Made by a program: the position numbers and the translations under genes
The notes under the pieces: model-generated
The model's database searches: none
What the model was told of the DNA's origin: nothing
Seen by the model: only the letters and a program-made list of their open reading frames with translations
NCBI GenBank assembly: GCA_015663855.1
Contig: DQRJ01000126.1
Location: 1-19,989, forward strand
DNA length: 19,989 bases
From: Flavobacteriales bacterium
Lineage (GTDB): Bacteria; Bacteroidota; Bacteroidia; Flavobacteriales_D; Sanyastnellaceae
Direction: 5' to 3'
Part shown: piece by piece, positions 16,136 through 19,989 of the stretch
Layout of the letters: each line of letters starts with the position of its first letter
Numbering within the stretch: position 1 is the first letter of the stretch

Positions 16136-16911
16136 AAAAGCGAATGAAAGCCTCACCTCTTTTAAGCGTAATAATCCCCTCCTTCAATCAAGTTGAGGGA
16201 CTAGAGAAAACAGCCAGAGCTTATCAATATTGGAGAGTAAACGAACAGCCCGTAGATCAGCCCCACCTAGAAATTATAGTTGCGGACGGAGCATCCACAG
16301 ACGGCACCCAAGAATGGCTCAACGATAATAAAGATCTGTTCGACAAAATTTCAATCGATCCTGACTCGGGAATCTACGAGGGTATGCACAACGGACTTCG
16401 TCTCGCCACGGGCAAATGGGTACTATTTATGGGCACTGGTGATATCCCCGTTCCCGAGGGACTAGAGAAAGCTCTCTCAGCCATTGAATCCACAACCAAA
16501 AGTACCCCTAAAATGTTCGCCTTCGGAGTTCACCTCCTCCCTCCTCGTGAGCCAGGCGTGCCAGAGTTCTACTCACCATCATGGGGCAATTCACTTTTAT
16601 GGAGAAACACCATTCATCACCAAGGTGCTATATACTCTCGTGAACTCCTAGGTGAAAACCCATTCTATTTACAGTTCCCTGTTCTCGCAGATTACCACCT
16701 TCATCTTCGCATTTGGAAATCTAAAGTCATTTGTAATTGTCACTCCTTCATCATCTCAGAGGTGGCTCCAGGAGGTGTGAGTCGCAACTTCTCTAGAGGG
16801 CTTTACCGTGAAGAAAGAGAAATGAAAAGCACCGTTTTAACGTCCTTAGAGTATTTGCCCCAAATCCTTTTCACGAGATTTAAGTGGCTCTTTAAAAAGT
16901 TGAGCAAGTAA
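16132..16911 (+). CDS. Family 2 glycosyltransferase
   Basis: A 259-residue GT-A fold glycosyltransferase without a signal peptide, likely at the inner face of the inner membrane. LSVIIPSFNQ (11-20) opens the fold. IIVADGASTDGTQEWL (48-63) binds the nucleotide sugar. DSGIYEGMHNGLRLATGKW (78-96) is typical of WcaA-like enzymes that act on surface polysaccharides. The DxD position reads GTGD (101-104), keeping only the last acid, where relatives often have N-D-D or S-D-D. A later segment with HHQGAIYSRELL matches the acceptor-side region of the family. Sugar and acceptor are unknown. The GTG at 16132 overlaps the ftsE stop as GTGA and is preferred for coupling; an ATG at 16144 would drop four residues. 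The C-terminus is basic and hydrophobic (LFTRFKWLFKKLSK), possibly membrane-binding. Confidence 0.9.
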   Translation: MKKRMKASPLLSVIIPSFNQVEGLEKTARAYQYWRVNEQPVDQPHLEIIVADGASTDGTQEWLNDNKDLFDKISIDPDSGIYEGMHNGLRLATGKWVLFMGTGDIPVPEGLEKALSAIESTTKSTPKMFAFGVHLLPPREPGVPEFYSPSWGNSLLWRNTIHHQGAIYSRELLGENPFYLQFPVLADYHLHLRIWKSKVICNCHSFIISEVAPGGVSRNFSRGLYREEREMKSTVLTSLEYLPQILFTRFKWLFKKLSK

Positions 16912-17003
16912 TTTGTTTTAAGTCGCGTACGACAGAAAAGGTTACGGCAAAAAACAGCTTCGACGATTTTAATAAAACAGAAACGAGATAGCGATAACAC
17001 TGC

Positions 17004-17016
17004 GCGACTACGTCGC
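17004..17016. terminator. GC-rich hairpin between convergent genes, possible bidirectional terminator
   Basis: GCGAC-TAC-GTCGC is a perfect 5-bp, GC-rich stem in the 119-base gap between the converging glycosyltransferase and FISUMP genes. It lies inside a second dyad, ATAGCGA (16988-16994) with TCGCTAT (17013-17019). TATAATTTAAAATTTT follows on the plus strand, and a T-rich stretch follows on the minus strand. There is no uninterrupted U-tract, so confidence is limited. The rest of the gap shows nothing else. Confidence 0.35.
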
Positions 17017-17030
17017 TATAATTTAAAATT

Positions 17031-17810
17031 TTAATCCCGGACGCAACGAGCTGAGAAGCCGACGTATCGATGGACATAGTCTCGGGCAACACTGTCGCTG
17101 CTACCCAGTACCCGTTCCCACGAGTAGAAACCGGACTCCGAAGCCAACCACCAGTTTCCGAAGATCCCAATGTGGGCGAACGCACCGGAGGAGCGGTAGC
17201 CGCCTGGAAGGGCAGTGAATCCGCTCGAATTAGAGCCGTTTCCGCCATTATTCCAGCCAATGGTGGATTTCATTTGAGAACCCTGATCAGTTCCCCTCCA
17301 GCCTGAACTAGAGGCCTCTGAAGCGGACATCCCTAAAGCTATTTCCATGGTCTGCCATTCTAGGTCGGTAGGAATATGCCAGTTACTAGGGCAGATACCC
17401 GGCTCCATAACAGCGGGCCAATTGTAGAGCACCCCATAAGTAGAGTAGTTCGCTTGTGCTTGTGCTGTGATTACATCAGTACCCTCGTAACCGTGAACGT
17501 AGTAGTAAGGGTCAGTCGTGTTTCCTTCACTTGAAGGCGACACCACTGGCAAGTAACGACAGTTTTCTGCGAACCAACACTGGTCGCCGATTTGAACTGT
17601 GCTGTAGTCGTAGCCGTCGTGGGTGACAAGTTCACCGCAAGCAAATTCTACGACTTCACATTGTCCGTATTCGCCTAATACATTTAAGATGTCGCCCAGG
17701 TTAACGCAGCCGTCATTATTATTGTCAGTCGTTAAGGTTTGGCCTTTAGAAGAGAGAGGGGAAAGTAAAAGCGTGAAAGTCGCTAAGGAAAAAATAATTA
17801 AATTTTTCAT
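17031..17810 (-). CDS. Secreted FISUMP-domain protein with an EF-hand/dockerin-like loop
   Basis: A 259-residue exported protein. Residues 1-24 are a signal peptide (cleavage near SSKGQ). DNNNDGCVNLGD at 29-40 is a complete calcium-binding loop of EF-hand/dockerin type (D, N, D, G and closing D), followed by ILNVLGEYGQC; only one copy is present. Residues about 60-259 match the 'Fibrobacter succinogenes major paralogous' domain: QIGDQCWFAENCRYLP, YGVLYNWPAVM, then ICPSNWHIPTDLEW, GFTALPGGYRSSGAF, and the closing GFSARCVRD. The fold is lectin-like (C-type lectin/formylglycine-enzyme type) and its function is mostly unknown; surface adhesion or ligand binding is inferred. There is no T9SS tail, so it may stay in the periplasm. 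It stands alone: convergent with the glycosyltransferase, and 82 bases downstream of the next minus-strand gene. Confidence 0.85.
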   Translation of the reverse strand: MKNLIIFSLATFTLLLSPLSSKGQTLTTDNNNDGCVNLGDILNVLGEYGQCEVVEFACGELVTHDGYDYSTVQIGDQCWFAENCRYLPVVSPSSEGNTTDPYYYVHGYEGTDVITAQAQANYSTYGVLYNWPAVMEPGICPSNWHIPTDLEWQTMEIALGMSASEASSSGWRGTDQGSQMKSTIGWNNGGNGSNSSGFTALPGGYRSSGAFAHIGIFGNWWLASESGFYSWERVLGSSDSVARDYVHRYVGFSARCVRD

Positions 17811-17892
17811 GAAGAGATAGAAAGTTTATTAGAGTACATAAATATACGGCGGGCTATTTAAAGAAACACATAAATTCGAACTCTAGTGCTAA

Positions 17893-19029
17893 CTAACTCC
17901 CTAACAGATGCTCCTTTATCAAATAAGAATCAACCCCCCAGTGGAGTTTTTCTCTTGCAACCATGCATTTCTTAAGCCAATACTCGCGCGGCTTCTCAAG
18001 TACTTCCGCTACGCCCTTTGCGATATCTTCTGAGGTGACAGAATTAAGCACCACCCCTACTCCATTCTCTTCTACGACTCGACTTACTTCGACCATAGGG
18101 CTAGCAACGATGGGAAGACCTACGTGGATGAAGTCGAATAGTTTGTTAGGAAGACTGAGGAGGTAATTTGCGTGAAGGCCTTTGTCTAATGAAAGCCCCA
18201 CATCGGCTGATGCTGTGAGGATTCTGAGCTTTTCGTAGGGCAGTCGGGAGATGCAGTGTAGTCGCCCATTCCATCTAGGGTCGTTAATTCGAGCCCTGGA
18301 TTCGTCAAATTCGATGCCCGCCCCTACGAGAACGAGACGTACGCCTGTCATGACTTCGAGCGCCTCGACAGCATCTTTCGTACCCCTGTCCCTGTCCATG
18401 TAAGCACCTTGCAAAAGAAGGATGGGGAGGTCGGACGGGATGCCGTACTCTGAAAAGGCATTGCGAGGAGATACGTTGGGTACATCTGATAAAACAGGCA
18501 TGTTACGCAAAACATCGACCTGAACGGAGTAACGTTCGCGAAACTTCTCCGCGATAGACTCATTGACTGTGAGCATCTTCCCGACTTTAGGAATGCAGTA
18601 TTTTTCAATTGCAAGCCAAACATATCTTTTCAAAGGTCGCCCGGTAAGCCCTGCCGCCTCGGTAAAAAATTCGTGCGAATCGTAAACGAGGTGCAAATTA
18701 TGGCGGCGCGAAATTAAGAGCGCAGGAAGTAGTGTATCTAGGTCGTTCGCCCAGATTGCGTCTATTTCGTTCTCTTGCACCGCTCGCTTTAACCATCTGT
18801 AAAGCGAGATTTGAAGTTCGAGATAAAATAACGGTCCCGACTTGTGCTTAAGCTTGAGTCGAACAGCAGATCCCGGGCCGACATACGGCACAGAGTCGGG
18901 AAGTTCGCGCCCTACCAGAGTAGGAACATATCCAGATTCGACCATAACGTCACACGTTTTCTTAACGCGCTGGTCGAAAGTTAGGTCGTTCGAAACTAGA
19001 ACTGCAACTCGCTTGCCGCTAGACTTCAC
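17893..19029 (-). CDS. Family 4 (GT-B) glycosyltransferase
   Basis: From the GTG at 19029 the protein has 378 residues. It opens with KRVAVLVSNDLTFDQRVKKTC, the normal N-terminus of a Bacteroidota GT4 group, followed by the N-terminal Rossmann domain (WANDLDTLLPALL, YDSHEFF). The C-terminal domain has the nucleotide-sugar region ILLLQGAYMDRDRGTKDAVEAL, LVLVGAG and, near residue 293, PNKLFDFIHVGLPIVAS. An ATG at 19101 would add 24 basic residues and overlap the exonuclease by 76 bases. The GTG is preferred because it makes a 4-base GTGA overlap and the extra residues look unlike the family. The product likely transfers a sugar from a nucleotide donor in surface polysaccharide or lipid glycosylation; donor and acceptor are unknown. 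No other polysaccharide genes lie beside it. Confidence 0.88.
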   Translation of the reverse strand: MKSSGKRVAVLVSNDLTFDQRVKKTCDVMVESGYVPTLVGRELPDSVPYVGPGSAVRLKLKHKSGPLFYLELQISLYRWLKRAVQENEIDAIWANDLDTLLPALLISRRHNLHLVYDSHEFFTEAAGLTGRPLKRYVWLAIEKYCIPKVGKMLTVNESIAEKFRERYSVQVDVLRNMPVLSDVPNVSPRNAFSEYGIPSDLPILLLQGAYMDRDRGTKDAVEALEVMTGVRLVLVGAGIEFDESRARINDPRWNGRLHCISRLPYEKLRILTASADVGLSLDKGLHANYLLSLPNKLFDFIHVGLPIVASPMVEVSRVVEENGVGVVLNSVTSEDIAKGVAEVLEKPREYWLKKCMVAREKLHWGVDSYLIKEHLLGS

Positions 19030-19874
19030 TTGAGAGTACCGTCTTTTATTTGTTCTAAAACGCGCTTCGTATAACGAGGGAAATCTCCTTTCATCATCCA
19101 ACCGAAATATCCAGGATCGCGCTTGATCAGCTCTACTGCAGACACTCCCTTATGTTTTCCGAAGTTGAATATAATCACCCCGTCATCATCGTAAATCAGA
19201 CGCCCCGCCAAGTCTACGTTCTTAGTTCTTTGGCAGAATTCATGAAGCTCATCCATATCTGTCGGAACAGGCCCTACCACTTCTCCTTTACTATCATTTA
19301 TCGTAGCATTCTCGTATCTCTCTAATTGAGCCACTAAAATCTCTAACGTAGCAGCCGTATCCGGATATGCCTCGTGAGCACCCTCAAGTTCCTTGTCACA
19401 ATAGAATTTATAAGCCGCTTTCAAAGTGCGCTGTTCCATCTTGTGGAAGATGTTTTGGACATCGATAAGGTTGCGGCCTTCTAAACCGAAATCTACTCCC
19501 ACCCTCAGGAACTCTTCCGCTAGCATAGGCACATCGAAACGATTACTATTAAACCCACCCAAATCACATCCGTCTAAAAACTTCACAAGACCTGGCGCAA
19601 TTGCACCGAAGGTGTGTTTCGTTTCTACATCCTTATCATATACGCCGTGAACTAATGAAGATTCGACGGGAATCGGCATTTCAGGGTTTACTAGAATCCT
19701 ATACTCCGCTCCTGCCTTCTCTGGCTTACGTACAACAGATCCATCTGGACTCACCTTAATCATGGCGATCTCAACAATCCTGTCCACTCCCACTTGAACT
19801 CCTGTAGTCTCTAAATCAAAAACTACAAGTGGTCGTTTAAGCTTTAGCTTTTTCAATCCTTCTTCTAATCCCAT
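19026..19874 (-). CDS. DnaQ-like 3'-5' exonuclease with an ExoX-type C-terminal domain
   Basis: A 282-residue DEDDh exonuclease. All five metal and catalytic residues are visible: D20 and E22 in FDLETTG, D114 in GFNSNRFDVPML, H167 and D172 in GAHEAYPDTAAT. VHGVYDKDV (75-83) is the usual substrate-side motif. A linker of about 30 residues leads to a small C-terminal domain, about 225-282, with IFNFGKHKG, DPGYFGWMMKGDFP and RVLEQI; this is the domain seen at the end of ExoX-like exonucleases. It is not a Pol III epsilon subunit by context, since no polymerase genes are near. DNA repair or end-trimming is the likely role, with substrate preference unknown. It begins 23 bases after the stop of the upstream partial gene and overlaps the glycosyltransferase by 4 bases, so a three-gene transcript is likely. 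Confidence 0.92.
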   Translation of the reverse strand: MGLEEGLKKLKLKRPLVVFDLETTGVQVGVDRIVEIAMIKVSPDGSVVRKPEKAGAEYRILVNPEMPIPVESSLVHGVYDKDVETKHTFGAIAPGLVKFLDGCDLGGFNSNRFDVPMLAEEFLRVGVDFGLEGRNLIDVQNIFHKMEQRTLKAAYKFYCDKELEGAHEAYPDTAATLEILVAQLERYENATINDSKGEVVGPVPTDMDELHEFCQRTKNVDLAGRLIYDDDGVIIFNFGKHKGVSAVELIKRDPGYFGWMMKGDFPRYTKRVLEQIKDGTLK

Positions 19875-19897
19875 TTACTTCTACTATTTTTCTTAAA

Positions 19898-19989
19898 TTA
19901 TTTAATCTCAATCCTAACAAAGTCAGGCACTTCCTCTTGTTCATTAGAAGCCACTTTTATATCAAAAGGTAAGAACGTGTAATCATCAC
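19898..19989 (-). CDS. 3' end of an unidentified gene upstream of the exonuclease
   Basis: The minus-strand frame is open from the window edge to a TAA at 19898-19900, giving 30 codons. The tail contains DDYTFLPFDIKVASNEQ and ends PDFVRIEIK. The composition is protein-like and the stop lies 23 bases before the exonuclease ATG, the spacing expected for a gene of the same operon. Too little is visible to name a family. A chance open frame of this length cannot be excluded. Confidence 0.55.
   Translation of the reverse strand, partial: DDYTFLPFDIKVASNEQEEVPDFVRIEIK

Noticed and set aside
16922..16933. GTCG-CGTA-CGAC dyad just after the GT2 gene as a terminator
   Set aside because: The stem is only 4 bp with no T-tract; the hairpin at 17004-17016 is the better candidate.
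16892..17260. 122-codon minus-strand frame overlapping the FISUMP gene end and the gap
   Set aside because: It runs in another frame through FISUMP codons; its low-complexity Ser/Thr/Pro-rich residues match no family.
17839..17846. Minus-strand TATATTTA as a -7 element for the FISUMP gene
   Set aside because: The position, 28 bases before the ATG, is plausible, but no -33 TTG is present.

Overview
The window reads as a piece of a Bacteroidota chromosome, most likely a marine member of the Flavobacteriales. Four things point there. One secreted protein has a C-terminal tail like the type IX secretion (T9SS) sorting signal. There is a DUF6090-like membrane protein and a FISUMP-domain secreted protein, both common in this phylum. 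GyrB has the compact Bacteroidota size. No Shine-Dalgarno sequences stand out before the genes. Placement below order is inference. Almost all of the window is coding. No rRNA, tRNA, CRISPR array, IS element or integrase was seen, and no gene-free stretch exceeds about 175 bases.

Left part (1-8853). The 3' end of an OmpA-like peptidoglycan-anchored protein converges on a small secreted protein with a T9SS-like tail. Next comes a rightward block: a large periplasmic TPR protein overlapping by one base with an outer-membrane beta-barrel gene, then gyrB, then a short-chain dehydrogenase 18 bases later.

Middle (8887-16911). A leftward unit holds hutH, an ICMT-type membrane methyltransferase overlapping it by 10 bases, and a DUF6090-like membrane protein. 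Back to back with hutH is a rightward unit of four tightly spaced genes: an M16 zinc protease, a second M16 protein lacking the zinc motif, an FtsE-type ABC ATPase, and a family 2 glycosyltransferase. The two M16 proteins look like the two halves of one heterodimeric protease. The first has HxxEH and lacks the Arg of the R/Y pair. The second has lost HxxEH, keeps both R and Y, and carries an extra C-terminal domain.

Right part (17031-19989). All genes are on the minus strand: a FISUMP protein with one EF-hand/dockerin-like loop, a family 4 glycosyltransferase overlapping by 4 bases with a DnaQ-like exonuclease that has an ExoX-type C-terminal domain, and the last 30 codons of a further gene running off the window.

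Most of this is housekeeping or ordinary accessory content, and I found no clearly new defence or mobile system. The points most worth a second look are the split M16 protease with its C-terminal extension, the coupled TPR/barrel pair beside gyrB, the altered cofactor and catalytic residues in the short-chain dehydrogenase, and short tandem repeats at two gene junctions.
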